Origin: Bacillus sp. FJAT-52991
GTDB taxonomy: Bacteria; Bacillota; Bacilli; Bacillales; Domibacillaceae
Reading direction: 5' to 3'
Assembly (NCBI RefSeq): GCF_037201805.1
Contig: NZ_CP147404.1
Span: forward strand, 3,330,501-3,394,500
DNA length: 64,000 bases
The position numbers were made by a program, and so were the translations under genes. Below the pieces are notes generated by a model that was given only the letters and a program-made list of their open reading frames with translations, made no database searches and was not told the origin of the DNA. Shown piece by piece: positions 25,924 through 35,584 of this stretch. Each line of letters begins with the position of its first letter. Position 1 is the stretch's first letter.

Positions 25924-27906
25924 TTACTTTGCGATTGGTAGTTTTGTTAAGTAGCGAGAATTAACATAGCCTTCTTTGTATTTCAGATCGTCTGAGACAA
26001 TTTTTTGCCAAGTTGCTCCTGCACTTGTCGTTGGGTTACCAAGGTAGGCAACTGGCATGCCTTTTAGTTTGTATTGATATTGGATATTGCCGTTTGGCTT
26101 GCTTCGAACATTGAGGCCTGTTGTGTTTGTTACGCCTAGTTGATATTTGCCAAAGTCTTTACGCCCAAGGGCTTTGTCAATGCGATACATATGTCCGCCC
26201 ACTTTTGCACCCCACCATGCATCGGAAGCATACTTAACAGTAATGCCGCTTGCTTTTGTTCCTGGTGCGCTACCATATGCTCGCCATGTGTTCGGCATTA
26301 AGTAGCCACCTCTCCAGTCAGCTTTGCCATTTAAATATTGATTCGCTAATGCGTATATACTTTCAGCCGGTGAAGCAAAGGTTGCTCCTTTGCCTGGTGT
26401 GCTATCGTACACAGCGATTCCAAATAAGTTATTATTCTTTTGTGCATGTTCGCTCATACCATAATTACTTTCGTGTATTGCCATCGCTAGAATCATCAGC
26501 GCATTCACACGTTTTTCCGCTTCTACTTTTTTCAGCGTTTTACCAAGGCCAATGAGCTTGCTTTTCTTCGTAGCACCTTTATAACTCGCAAGACCTGTTG
26601 CTTCTTTTTCAGCTAGAACTTTCTTAATATAGCTGTCTAGTTGAGCAGCTGTGTAGTTTGTTGTTGTTCTTGCGGATAGAAATTGGAAATATTGATAGGC
26701 TGTACCTACCTTTTTTCCTTGTTCATTATAAAAATTGGCACCGTCAAAGCTGTAATATTTCTGATTGCTGCGCATAAATGACGGGGCTACGCCTGCACTA
26801 TATGAACCGTAGTTCTTCTTATCATAATTATAAAGGTAATGAACAAGCTCGCCATTCACATTTTTATAGTAACTGCGACCTTTCGCACCTTCAAATGGAA
26901 CAAGCAGAGTATCCGTTGGCTTCATATAGTAATCTTCCCCGCCGAGTTGCACTTTCACGTACTTATCAGTGGATGTCACATACTTTAATTCTGTCGTACC
27001 ATATGTAGCAGAGCTAGATACATAGGTTTTCGCATTTTTGAATGACGGATCTGTATATAAGTTAACGGTTGACGCCGATTTTGGCTTCGCATACACTAAT
27101 CCGCTGTTCTCTTTCATATAAATAATTTTTTGATTGAGCGTGACAACTTCTTTCTTTTGGCTCGTCATCGCACGCTTTGCTTCTTCGAAAGACTTATAAG
27201 AATTCGATGTGTGAGCTAATTTCCCCCTCGAATCAACATTCGCGACTCGATAAGGTTTCGCTGCTTGAGGGCTTACATTTGGCTGAGATGACCGTGTCTC
27301 CAGGTCACCTGTCGCTTCTAACAAACGATAAATGAATGCCGCTGCTTGAGCACGAGAGGCATCTTGGTCTGGGCCAAAAGTGTGTTCGTCATAGCCTGAA
27401 ATGATCTTAAGTGCAGCACTTTTATTAATAGCCTCTTTATGAGCAGTGCTTAATTCGCTAATATCAGTAAAACTAGATTCTGTATACGTAGCGTCTACTT
27501 TCAAATAATCTAAGGCATTGCTGATCATTAAAGCCATATCTTTTCTTGTAATGAGTGATTCTGGATTAAATTGCCCATTGGAATTTCCGTTGACAATTTT
27601 CGCTGCAGCCGCTGCATTCACTCCGTAGGAAATCGAAGAACTCGATGGCACATCAGAAAAAACCGACTCTCCTTCTGGAAGCTCTAGTGCTCTAGCGATA
27701 AAAGTCGCAAATTCTCCTCTTGTTACTTTTTGGTCTGGCTTATAACTTCCATCATCATAACCTTGAATAACACCCGCTTCTATCATAGCCCGAAGTTCTT
27801 TTTCTAACGTTATTCCAGTAATATCATCCGCTTTTGCTTTTAAAGGAGATAGCAATGGAAATAATAAAACCAGTGACATAATCACGGCAAAAAACTTTCT
27901 TTGCAT
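25924..27906 (-). CDS. SLH-anchored GH73 N-acetylglucosaminidase, paralogue A
   Basis: A 660-residue wall hydrolase. Signal peptide 1-26, three SLH domains (about 28-195; motifs VTRGEFATFIARAL and ITRKDMALMISNAL), a middle region, a glucosaminidase (GH73) domain with the catalytic Glu near 479 in AIHESNYG, and a C-terminal SH3-like domain (GLNVRSKPNG). It cleaves GlcNAc-MurNAc bonds in peptidoglycan and probably acts in growth or cell separation. The gene is a tandem copy of 28284-30236, including its flanks. Confidence 0.92.
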   Translation of the reverse strand: MQRKFFAVIMSLVLLFPLLSPLKAKADDITGITLEKELRAMIEAGVIQGYDDGSYKPDQKVTRGEFATFIARALELPEGESVFSDVPSSSSISYGVNAAAAAKIVNGNSNGQFNPESLITRKDMALMISNALDYLKVDATYTESSFTDISELSTAHKEAINKSAALKIISGYDEHTFGPDQDASRAQAAAFIYRLLEATGDLETRSSQPNVSPQAAKPYRVANVDSRGKLAHTSNSYKSFEEAKRAMTSQKKEVVTLNQKIIYMKENSGLVYAKPKSASTVNLYTDPSFKNAKTYVSSSATYGTTELKYVTSTDKYVKVQLGGEDYYMKPTDTLLVPFEGAKGRSYYKNVNGELVHYLYNYDKKNYGSYSAGVAPSFMRSNQKYYSFDGANFYNEQGKKVGTAYQYFQFLSARTTTNYTAAQLDSYIKKVLAEKEATGLASYKGATKKSKLIGLGKTLKKVEAEKRVNALMILAMAIHESNYGMSEHAQKNNNLFGIAVYDSTPGKGATFASPAESIYALANQYLNGKADWRGGYLMPNTWRAYGSAPGTKASGITVKYASDAWWGAKVGGHMYRIDKALGRKDFGKYQLGVTNTTGLNVRSKPNGNIQYQYKLKGMPVAYLGNPTTSAGATWQKIVSDDLKYKEGYVNSRYLTKLPIAK

Positions 27907-28033
27907 AAAAGATGGTACCCCTTTCCATACCCATTTTTTTCATACCTTCTTATTCTATCGGACAATATATACTAAATTAAGAGTAAAATAACATTTGTTA
28001 GATACTTGTTACATATTTGTTATATAGTTGTTT

Positions 28034-28060
28034 AAAAAGTCTTGGAAAGGTTCCAAGACT
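28034..28060 (-). terminator. Second hairpin past the glucosaminidase B gene, copy of the NlpC-gene terminator
   Basis: AGTCTTGGAA and TTCCAAGACT pair around AGG, with five A at the left end giving a U-run on the minus strand. The same hairpin ends the NlpC gene at 30338-30366. Here no gene ends at it, so it is a relic of the tandem duplication. Confidence 0.85.
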
Positions 28061-28102
28061 AATACTGAAAGTTGAAGGTGATTCGTATTCAGGTAGGGTT
28101 GC

Positions 28103-28228
28103 AACTGATTGCTTGTTCCGCGCGACCGATTTTTCCGGATTCCCGACCGATTCGGAGCGATTCCCGACTGATTCTCCACTCCCTCTGACCGAAAGTGGCG
28201 CTCCGGCGACTGATTCCTCATCCACGAG
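28103..28228 (+). repeat. Array 4 of the 21-bp GACTGATT repeat family
   Basis: Six units start at 28103, 28124, 28145, 28166, 28187 and 28208, every 21 bases. Unit by unit it matches array 3, showing it was copied with the neighbouring gene. Spurious ORFs with heptad repeats arise here because 21 is a multiple of three. Confidence 0.92.
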
Positions 28229-28244
28229 CAGCGGATCTAACAGC

Positions 28245-28280
28245 AAAAAACCTTTAAAGCGGCCGCTTTAAAGGTTTTTT
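28245..28280 (-). terminator. Terminator of SLH-glucosaminidase B
   Basis: A perfect palindrome with A6 and T6 ends and arms CCTTTAAAGCGG/CCGCTTTAAAGG, four bases past the stop. It is the counterpart of 25885-25920. Confidence 0.92.
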
Positions 28281-28283
28281 GAC

Positions 28284-30236
28284 TTACTTTGCAATTGGTA
28301 GTGTTGTTAAGTAGCGAGAATTAACATAGCCTTCTTTGTATTTCAGATCGTCTGAGACGATTTTTTGCCAAGTCGTTCCTGCACTTGTTGTTGGGCTACC
28401 GAGGTAAGCAACTGGCATGCCTTTTAGTTTGTACTGATACTGAATGTTGCCATTTGGTGTGTGGCGAACGTTCAATCCTTCTGTGTTCGTAATGCCGAGT
28501 TGATATTTACCAAAGTCCTTGCCGCCAAGGGCTTGATCAATGCGATACATGTGACCGCCCAATTTTGCGCCCCACCATGCGTCGGAAGCGTATTTGACAT
28601 TAATGCCGTTTGCTTTTGTTCCTGGTGCGCTACCGTATGCTCGCCATGTATTTGGCATTAAGTAGCCGCCTGTTGCTAGGTTCATGTAATCGTTGACTAA
28701 GGCCACTACACTGTCTTGTGGTTTATCAAATTTTGCTCCTTTGTCAGGCGCACTATCATACACTTTTAATCCAAACAAATTATTGTTCTTTAAAGCGTGT
28801 TCACTCATTCCATAATCACTTTCATGCGTAGCCATCCCTAAGATCATTAGAGCGTTAACTCGTTTTTCTGCTTCTACTTTTTTCAATGTAGAACCCAAGC
28901 CAATGATCTTACTTTTCTTTGTGGCATCTTTATACTTCGCAAGACCTGTTGCTTCTTTTTCAGCTAGAACTTTCATAATATAGCTATCTAGTTCAGCAGC
29001 TGTATAGTTCGATGTTGTTCTTGCTGATAAAAATTGGAAATATTGATAAGCTGTGCCTACCTTATTTCCTTGTTCGTTATAAAAAGTGAAACCGTCCCAG
29101 CTGTAATATTTCTGGTTACTACTCATAAACGAAGGAGCTACACCCGCAGTGTATGAACCGTTACCAGTAGAGTGAACTAGTGAACCGTTGACATTTTTAA
29201 AGTAACTAAGATTTTTCGCTCCCTCAAATGGTACAAGCAGAGCATCGGCTGGCTTCATATAGTAGTTTTCCCCACCGAGATACACTTGAACGTACTGATC
29301 AGTGGATGTCACATACTGTAATTCAGTTGAGCCGTATGTAGAAGAGCTAGATACATACGTTTTTGCCGTTTTGAATGACGGATCTGTATATAAGTTGACG
29401 GTTGACGCCGATTTTGACTTCGCATATACTACCCCGCTGTTCTCTTTCATGTAAATAATTTTTTGATTGAGTGTCACCACTTCTTGCCCTTGGCTTGTCA
29501 TCGCACGCTTTGCTTCTTCAAAAGAGTCATAGGAAGTCGAAGCGTAAGTTAATTTTCCAGTTGAGTCGACATTCGCCACTTGATAAGGTTTAATTGGTTC
29601 TGGCTTAGGTGGCGTTGTTCCTCCCCCATTCAGATTTTCCACTGCTTCTAGCATGCGGTAAATAAATGCCGATGCTTGAGCACGTGTCGCTTGATCATTT
29701 GGACGGAATGTATTATCTGGAAAGCCTGATATGATCTTAAGTGAAACACTTTTATCAATGGCATTCTTATGAGTGGAACTCAATTCTGCAGTATCCGAAA
29801 AACTTGATTTATCATATGTCGTATCTACATTTAAATAATTTAGCGCATTATTGATCATCAACGCCATATCTTTTCTTGTAATAGGAAGTTCTGGATGAAA
29901 CTTTCCATCCGAGTATCCATTGACAATCTTCGCTGCTGCCGCTGCATTCACTCCGTAGGAAAGCTTAGAGCTTTTTGGGACATCCGGAAAAGTCGATGCT
30001 CCTTCTGGAAGTTTCAATGCCCTAGAAATAAAGGTTGCAAATTCTGCTCTTGTTACTTGTTGGTTTGGTTTATAGATGCCGTCGCCATAGCCTTGCATAA
30101 CGCCCGCCTCTACCATTGCTCGCATTTCTTTTTCCAGTGTTATTCCAGTAATATCATCTGCTTTTGCGTTTAAAGGCGATAGAAATGGAAATAACAAAAC
30201 TAGCGACATAATTACGGCAAAAAACTTTTTTTGCAT
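28284..30236 (-). CDS. SLH-anchored GH73 N-acetylglucosaminidase, paralogue B
   Basis: A 650-residue paralogue of the gene at 25924 with the same domain order: signal peptide, three SLH domains, middle region, GH73 domain (catalytic Glu in ATHESDYG), C-terminal SH3. A Pro/Lys linker (TTPPKPEPIKP) follows the SLH part. The ATG at 30272 is not the start: GAAAGGAG lies 12 codons into that frame, before the ATG at 30236, which aligns with paralogue A. The GH73 and SH3 parts are more alike between the copies than the SLH parts. Confidence 0.92.
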   Translation of the reverse strand: MQKKFFAVIMSLVLLFPFLSPLNAKADDITGITLEKEMRAMVEAGVMQGYGDGIYKPNQQVTRAEFATFISRALKLPEGASTFPDVPKSSKLSYGVNAAAAAKIVNGYSDGKFHPELPITRKDMALMINNALNYLNVDTTYDKSSFSDTAELSSTHKNAIDKSVSLKIISGFPDNTFRPNDQATRAQASAFIYRMLEAVENLNGGGTTPPKPEPIKPYQVANVDSTGKLTYASTSYDSFEEAKRAMTSQGQEVVTLNQKIIYMKENSGVVYAKSKSASTVNLYTDPSFKTAKTYVSSSSTYGSTELQYVTSTDQYVQVYLGGENYYMKPADALLVPFEGAKNLSYFKNVNGSLVHSTGNGSYTAGVAPSFMSSNQKYYSWDGFTFYNEQGNKVGTAYQYFQFLSARTTSNYTAAELDSYIMKVLAEKEATGLAKYKDATKKSKIIGLGSTLKKVEAEKRVNALMILGMATHESDYGMSEHALKNNNLFGLKVYDSAPDKGAKFDKPQDSVVALVNDYMNLATGGYLMPNTWRAYGSAPGTKANGINVKYASDAWWGAKLGGHMYRIDQALGGKDFGKYQLGITNTEGLNVRHTPNGNIQYQYKLKGMPVAYLGSPTTSAGTTWQKIVSDDLKYKEGYVNSRYLTTLPIAK

Positions 30237-30337
30237 AAAAGATGGTACTCCTTTCAATGCGCATTTTTTCATACTCTCTTATTCTATCGGATATATTATG
30301 ATAAATTAAGAGATATTTAGATTTTTTTGTAATCTCT

Positions 30338-30366
30338 TAAAAAAGTCTTGGAAAGATTCCAAGACT
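30338..30366 (-). terminator. Terminator of the NlpC/P60 gene
   Basis: AGTCTTGGAA/TTCCAAGACT hairpin with a six-A run; the outer arm overlaps the stop codon. Confidence 0.9.
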
Positions 30367-31354
30367 AAAAGTTCATAGCGTTATAGAGAGCAGCCGAGAA
30401 TACAGCGCGAGTAGCGCGGTCAGATCCGTAGTAATTCGACGTCTTAAACACGCCTGTTTCATCAATTGCTTTCATCGCTACAATCGCGTCATGAGCCCAA
30501 TAACTAGAAGAAATGTCCTTGTATTTATTTTCTGCTGCTGCTGCACTTCCTAGCTGTAATTCAAATGCTCGCTGTAAAATAACTGCCATTTCCGTTCGAG
30601 TAATGTAGTTGTTCGGTCGATAGGTTTGATCGGGGTAACCACTAATAATTTCGGCTTCACGCATGGCCGCAATATCCTTTGCAAATCGATTAGTTGAGGG
30701 TACATCTTTAAAATAAGAAATATTTTTCGGTTGCAGCTTTAACTCTCGGTTAATGAGAGCGGCTGCTTGTCCACGTGTAATAGGATCATCCGGTTTAAAA
30801 GAATAATCATCGAAGCCTTGAATGATGTTTTTATCAGTTAAGTCTTCAATCGCTTCATAGGCTTGATTACTTTTTGATACATCATTGAACTTACCATCCA
30901 CTAGACGTTTAGCCCCTGCATATTTCGGACCCCAATAAGAATTACTTAAAGAAACAAGATCAATTCCTTTGCTCGTCGTTGCGTTTAACACTTGGTTATT
31001 TCCTGCATAAATACCTACATGTGAAATACCCTGCTTGTATGTATTTTTAAAGAAAACTAAATCCCCGGGCTTTAATTCACTCTTGGCGACAGAAGTTCCT
31101 ACGCTATATTGCTCTCCTGTTGTTCGTGGAATGGATACTCCATGATGCTTGTAAACATACTGAGTGAATCCTGAACAATCAAAACCCTTTGGTGTGGTTC
31201 CACCAAACACATAAGGTACCCCCATAAACTTCTTCCCGTAGCTTACCATTGACTCCCCAAGCGATGCTGCTTTCGTGTGTGATATTGGTAGAAAAAATGT
31301 CAATGCAAGTAAAAAAACAATAGAAAAACCCAAAAACCCCCTATATTTACTCAC
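30365..31354 (-). CDS. SLH-anchored NlpC/P60 peptidoglycan endopeptidase
   Basis: The 329-residue protein has the reverse order from its neighbours: signal peptide (1-30), N-terminal NlpC/P60 domain (about 32-150), then three SLH modules (about 155-325; ITRGQAAALINREL, ITRTEMAVILQRAF). The nucleophile is Cys60 in FDCSGF and the base His112 in SHVGIYAG. The third polar position is Asn (VLNATT) rather than the more common His, which some family members also show. It should cleave D-Glu-DAP stem-peptide bonds at the wall surface. Confidence 0.92.
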   Translation of the reverse strand: MSKYRGFLGFSIVFLLALTFFLPISHTKAASLGESMVSYGKKFMGVPYVFGGTTPKGFDCSGFTQYVYKHHGVSIPRTTGEQYSVGTSVAKSELKPGDLVFFKNTYKQGISHVGIYAGNNQVLNATTSKGIDLVSLSNSYWGPKYAGAKRLVDGKFNDVSKSNQAYEAIEDLTDKNIIQGFDDYSFKPDDPITRGQAAALINRELKLQPKNISYFKDVPSTNRFAKDIAAMREAEIISGYPDQTYRPNNYITRTEMAVILQRAFELQLGSAAAAENKYKDISSSYWAHDAIVAMKAIDETGVFKTSNYYGSDRATRAVFSAALYNAMNF

Positions 31355-31660
31355 TCATTAACCTCCTAAAATACTTCCTTCGTATGCTATTGATGTTATC
31401 TTAACAAAAATATACCTCTCTTGCGTTTACGGTTCCATTACATTGTTATTTCGTCATGTAATCAAAAAAAAGCCTGTTAAATCAACCTTTTCCAGCAATA
31501 TGTCATGTGATTTCTTTATCATTAAATCATTGAAATATTTATTAGTCAGTTATGTTACAAAAATGATTAACTATGAAATATTTTAGTTAGTTTATGGCAG
31601 TTATAAATTATTAAATATAGTAAATTTACGAAGCTATTCTTCGTAGCTTGGAGCTCTTGC

Positions 31661-31702
31661 GACTGATTTCTCCTCTTCCCCGACTAATCGTCGCCGAGAC
31701 AC
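31661..31702 (+). repeat. Array 5 of the 21-bp GACTGATT repeat family (two units)
   Basis: GACTGATT at 31661 and GACTAATC at 31682 are 21 bases apart. They directly abut the terminator of the subtilase gene. The rest of 31355-31660 is AT-rich, holds the NlpC upstream region and shows no gene. Confidence 0.75.
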
Positions 31703-31735
31703 AAAAAAGCTGCCCATATGATGGACAGCTTCTTT
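31703..31735 (-). terminator. Terminator of the subtilase gene
   Basis: AAAAAAGCTGCCCAT pairs with ATGGACAGCTTCTTT with two mismatches, just before the stop codon's 3' side. Confidence 0.8.
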
Positions 31736-31737
31736 CA

Positions 31738-33678
31738 TTATTTTGTTATTCTTAAGTCTTCGTTGTCAGCTTTTGCTAAGAAAACAGAGAAGCTAGCACG
31801 GTCGATGGTTCCATATGGTCGGAAGGTGCCATCAGGGTAGCCGCTTACGATGTTTTGTGCAGCCAATGCATTAATATACTCGCTGCCTGTTACATTTGAA
31901 TTAATGTCTTTAAAGCTGCTGCTTGTTTCAGGGGCAATTTCGTAAGCTTTGGCAATAAGAATGGCCATTTGTGAACGTGTGACTTGTTCATTTGGACGGA
32001 ATGTACCATCAGGATAACCGCTTACGATGTTTTGCGTGGCTAGTGCTTCGATATACGGGGCACTAACACCCGCTTTTGCATCTTTAAACGTGGTTGGTGG
32101 CTTGGACGTATCAACGTCAATAGCTCTCCCAATTAAGATAGCAGCCTCTCCACGTGTAAGGAGTTTAGTTGGCCGAATCGTGTTGTCTGGATAACCTTGC
32201 AAAATCTTTTGATGATATAAATACATCATGTAGCGATTGTACCATTGAGAAAGTGACAGATCCTTAAATACAGGTCCAGCATTATTCACTTGTAAGTTCA
32301 CAAAATCGATCCCTGAAGTTGGAGCAGTCGCTGGGTAAAATCGATATTGAATGCTCCCTTTTGTGGCGTAGTCGACAACTGTAGGATCTGTCACATTTTT
32401 TGCAATTAATTTTCCTGAACGATAAATGTTAAAGCTTTTGTATTTATTGACTAATTGACTTGTATCAAGGGTGATTTTACCTTGTCCATCCGTTGTATAT
32501 GGAACGATCACTTCTTCACTCGATGGTTTTTTGTCCATTTGAGCAAGCCCATAGCCGTAATAACTGTCACGACCTCTAGCGCCAAGATCAATAGCATTTT
32601 TCTGTAGTAAAGTTCGAATTTGACGATTAGTCATTTCTGGATATTTCTCTTTATATAGTGCCACTAAGCCTGTCACATAAGGTGTGGCCATCGATGTACC
32701 AGACATCACATCATAACCGCTCGCATTGAATGAAGATGGAACGGTACTGTAAATATTTTCTCCTGGTGCGGCAAGTTCCACCTCGCTACCAATAGAAGAA
32801 AGTTCTCCATATTGTTTTTTTTCATCAATTGACGAGACGGCAATGACTTCATTGAACTTGGCTGGATACTGAACGGAAGATTGTTCTCCTGACCATGGTG
32901 GACCTTCATTTCCAGCCGCTGCTACAATGATTAGACCGCTATCATAAGCTTGTTTCACCATTCGTTCTAATGCTTCATTATAGTCAGGGGATGTAATACT
33001 AATATTTAACACATCCATGTCGTGTTTAATTCCCCACTCAATACCTGCCATAACGGTTGAAATCGTGCCTAGTCCATTCTTATCTAATACTTTAATCGAA
33101 TAGAGCTGGGCTTGTGGGGCCACACCAACTACTCCAACGTTGTTATTTTTGGCACCGATGACGCCTGCGACATGAGTGCCGTGTCCTGCATCGTCATTGT
33201 AGGAATTACTGCAACCTCTCACATCGAGAATCTTCATCATGCAAGCTCCTCCTGCCACTTGCAGGTCAGGATGCTTCGTATCGATACCTGAATCAATAAT
33301 ACCAATTTTGACACCTTTACCGCTTAGTGTCGATGGAACACGCTTGTCAGCTCCGACCATTTTATAACCCCACGGAACCACTTGTCCGCTTTTTTCTACT
33401 GGCTCGTCATATTGAATCATTTGAATTTCTGGATGACTTGCAAGCAGTTTTTTCTGTTCATCCGTCACATCCACTGCTGCTGCAGGTAATTCATCAAAAA
33501 TAAAATTAATCCCTTCCGTATTTTCTTCTAATAACGCATGATTAACTTCATCATGAAAAAACACGATTGCTCCCTTAGCTTCCGTCGTGTTTGCCTTAGA
33601 AATTGATGGGGAAATAGAAAAGAAGAATAATGCAACGAAGAATAGTAGAAGATACTTTGTCTGTCTCACCTTGTTCAC
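31738..33678 (-). CDS. SLH-anchored subtilisin-like serine protease
   Basis: The 646-residue enzyme has a signal peptide (1-29), an inhibitor-I9-like propeptide (about 35-95), an S8 catalytic domain (about 105-390) and three C-terminal SLH domains (about 470-640; LTRGEAAILIGRAI, VTRSQMAILIAKAY). The triad is Asp129 (IIDSGID), His166 (GHGTHVAG) and Ser329 (GTSMATPYV), with the oxyanion Asn257 (AAAGNEG). Two Cys (146 and 156) bracket a short loop and could form a disulfide. It is likely a surface protease for nutrition or for maturing other wall proteins. Confidence 0.94.
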   Translation of the reverse strand: MNKVRQTKYLLLFFVALFFFSISPSISKANTTEAKGAIVFFHDEVNHALLEENTEGINFIFDELPAAAVDVTDEQKKLLASHPEIQMIQYDEPVEKSGQVVPWGYKMVGADKRVPSTLSGKGVKIGIIDSGIDTKHPDLQVAGGACMMKILDVRGCSNSYNDDAGHGTHVAGVIGAKNNNVGVVGVAPQAQLYSIKVLDKNGLGTISTVMAGIEWGIKHDMDVLNISITSPDYNEALERMVKQAYDSGLIIVAAAGNEGPPWSGEQSSVQYPAKFNEVIAVSSIDEKKQYGELSSIGSEVELAAPGENIYSTVPSSFNASGYDVMSGTSMATPYVTGLVALYKEKYPEMTNRQIRTLLQKNAIDLGARGRDSYYGYGLAQMDKKPSSEEVIVPYTTDGQGKITLDTSQLVNKYKSFNIYRSGKLIAKNVTDPTVVDYATKGSIQYRFYPATAPTSGIDFVNLQVNNAGPVFKDLSLSQWYNRYMMYLYHQKILQGYPDNTIRPTKLLTRGEAAILIGRAIDVDTSKPPTTFKDAKAGVSAPYIEALATQNIVSGYPDGTFRPNEQVTRSQMAILIAKAYEIAPETSSSFKDINSNVTGSEYINALAAQNIVSGYPDGTFRPYGTIDRASFSVFLAKADNEDLRITK

Positions 33679-33691
33679 CTCTCTGTTTGTA

Positions 33692-33732
33692 AAAAATAAA
33701 AGGAAGACTATTGAAGTCTCCCTTTTATTTTA
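33692..33732 (-). terminator. Terminator of amidase A
   Basis: AAAATAAAAGGAAGACT and AGTCTCCCTTTTATTTT pair with one mismatch, 38 bases past the stop codon. Confidence 0.8.
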
Positions 33733-33769
33733 ACGTGAATGCGACCATTATTATATTTTATTTTTTTTA

Positions 33770-35227
33770 CTATTTTGCTACAGAATATAACGAGTCGACT
33801 TTATAGCCTTTTGCTTTATAGTAATCTAAAACGCCATAATAAATCGCTTTAGCTGCTGCGTTTTGCCAGTAGTCTGACTTTAGCTTCGCATTATCATTCT
33901 TGTTGTCAATGAAACCTAGCTCCACTAAAGCAGCTGGCATTGAGTTCTCACGAAGCACATGTAAACTCTTTGATTTGACTCCACGATCTTTTAAATTCCA
34001 AGCAGCGACGAGACGATTTTGAATCTTCGTTGCTAGCAATTTACTATCTGCTGTATGCGGATTGCTTTTAGCAGCATAGTAATATGTTTCTGATCCACTA
34101 GCAGATCCATTGGCTGCATTCGCATGGATGCTGACAAATGTGTTACCTTTCACAGATTCTGCATAGCTTACACGTCCACTAAGGGATACATACTTATCTG
34201 TGGAACGAGTCATCTTCACTTGGAAAGGTGTCTTTTTGAACAGCTCATTTACTTTTAAACCAGTTGCTAATACAACATCTTTTTCGTTAATACCGTAACC
34301 AACTGCACCAGGGTCCTTTCCGCCATGACCAGGATCAATCACAATCACTTGGTCTTTGATTCGCGGATCGACATTACTTGTTGGTGGTTGTGGCTTCGTT
34401 GGAGGTGGTGTAGGATTCGTCGCTCCTCCTGATCCCCCTTTACCATCTAAGTAATTTCCATGTACAAAACCTTTAATAGAGCCAGCTTGTATGTAATACC
34501 ATGCTCCTACCGAATACGCTCCTTTTACAGCCGTTCCTTTATTTAATGAACCAACTTTTTCGTAAGCATTATTCGGTCCCGTTCTTACATTTAAATCATT
34601 TACGTTCACCGTAAGATTTTGATCGAACTTGACTGTATTTGCTTTCAAACGGAAATCAGGATTAATCGCTCTCGCTAAAAACACGGAAAAATCGGCACGA
34701 ATCATTGGTTCATCATAACCAAAAGACCCGTCTGCTAGTCCTTGGGCAATCCCTCGAGACATAAGAGCTTGAGCTGCTCCACTAGTTGAATTATTAAATG
34801 GATACTCAAACGCCTTACAAATCATGAGCGCCATTTCACCGCGTGTTACTACTTTGTTCGGTAAAAAACTACCATCCCCATATCCGGAAACAATTCCTTT
34901 GTCCGCAGCTGATTGAATATAACCAGAAGCGAATGACCCTGAACCAACATCTTTAAAGCTTGTTGGTCGCTGTGTACCATCTAATTGAAGGGCACGCCCA
35001 ATCATCGTGACTGCTTCTGCGCGTGTAACTGATTTGTTAGGGCTAAATTGATAACTCGATGACCCCTGTGCAATGCCCCCCTTAGATAAATAATAAATCT
35101 CTTTTGCTGCTCGGTGTGAATCTGGCACATCTGAAAAAGTACTAGCAGCAAATGCTTTGCTTTTTAAGCCCAATATAGGCATGACTAAAAGACATGACAA
35201 AAAGATTAAAAAAACCCTTTTCTTCAC
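33770..35227 (-). CDS. SLH-anchored N-acetylmuramoyl-L-alanine amidase, paralogue A
   Basis: A 485-residue wall hydrolase. Signal peptide 1-28, three SLH domains (about 30-195; VTRAEAVTMIGRAL, VTRGEMALMICKAF), an SH3b domain (about 205-265; LNVRTGPNNAYEKVG), a Gly then Pro-rich linker, and an Amidase_3 domain (about 295-475). Zn ligands are visible as His in IDPGHGGKDPG, Glu in the following block and His in VSIHANAA; the catalytic Glu is in ALVELGFIDN. It cuts the MurNAc-L-Ala bond. Nearly identical over the C-terminal two thirds to the gene at 35585. Confidence 0.94.
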   Translation of the reverse strand: MKKRVFLIFLSCLLVMPILGLKSKAFAASTFSDVPDSHRAAKEIYYLSKGGIAQGSSSYQFSPNKSVTRAEAVTMIGRALQLDGTQRPTSFKDVGSGSFASGYIQSAADKGIVSGYGDGSFLPNKVVTRGEMALMICKAFEYPFNNSTSGAAQALMSRGIAQGLADGSFGYDEPMIRADFSVFLARAINPDFRLKANTVKFDQNLTVNVNDLNVRTGPNNAYEKVGSLNKGTAVKGAYSVGAWYYIQAGSIKGFVHGNYLDGKGGSGGATNPTPPPTKPQPPTSNVDPRIKDQVIVIDPGHGGKDPGAVGYGINEKDVVLATGLKVNELFKKTPFQVKMTRSTDKYVSLSGRVSYAESVKGNTFVSIHANAANGSASGSETYYYAAKSNPHTADSKLLATKIQNRLVAAWNLKDRGVKSKSLHVLRENSMPAALVELGFIDNKNDNAKLKSDYWQNAAAKAIYYGVLDYYKAKGYKVDSLYSVAK

Positions 35228-35507
35228 AATTGTACCTCCCTTTTATTTGCCTTCATTCTAACATATCTATTTTAAAATCAAATCCCCTTCTATGAGGCTA
35301 TTAATATAGGTTACATGGAATAATGTGATGAAATCAGTAGTTTATGGTTTCCGTTACTAAGAAAATTTAATATTCGTAACCTGATTGAAATGTTTAGAAA
35401 TAACTGAAATTTCGTGCTTACTCTTGCTTTTACGCGATTCACATTTTTTATTTAAATAATTTGTTTTTATCGTTTGATCATTCGGTCTAATGCTTCATCT
35501 AGGGAAC
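35228..35507. repeat. Duplicated upstream region with remnant of a divergent promoter
   Basis: This gene-free stretch aligns with 37049-37292, the region between amidase B and the SWIM gene. Matching blocks include the AAAATCAAATCCCCTTCTAT segment near 35276 and the segment 35393-35470 versus 37215-37292. At 37289 a TATAAT is present for the plus-strand SWIM gene; here the equivalent bases read TTTTTATC. It is therefore a decayed copy of a divergent intergenic region. Confidence 0.8.
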
Positions 35508-35545
35508 AAAAGAAAGGGAGACTATGAAAGTCCCCCTTTTATTTT
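35508..35545 (-). terminator. Terminator of amidase B
   Basis: An imperfect hairpin AGAAAGGGAGACT/AGTCCCCCTTTT with A/T-rich flanks, homologous to the one at 33692-33732. Confidence 0.7.
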
Positions 35546-35584
35546 TAATGTGAATACCACTATTATAATATGTTATTTTATTTA

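Noticed and set aside
27998..28246. ORFs with SVGN-type heptad repeats
   Set aside because: They are by-products of array 4: a 21-bp period keeps any open frame periodic. No ribosome site is seen.
30365..31354. NlpC protein as an inactive enzyme because of the missing second His
   Set aside because: The third catalytic position may be Asn or Gln in this family, and Cys60 and His112 are intact.
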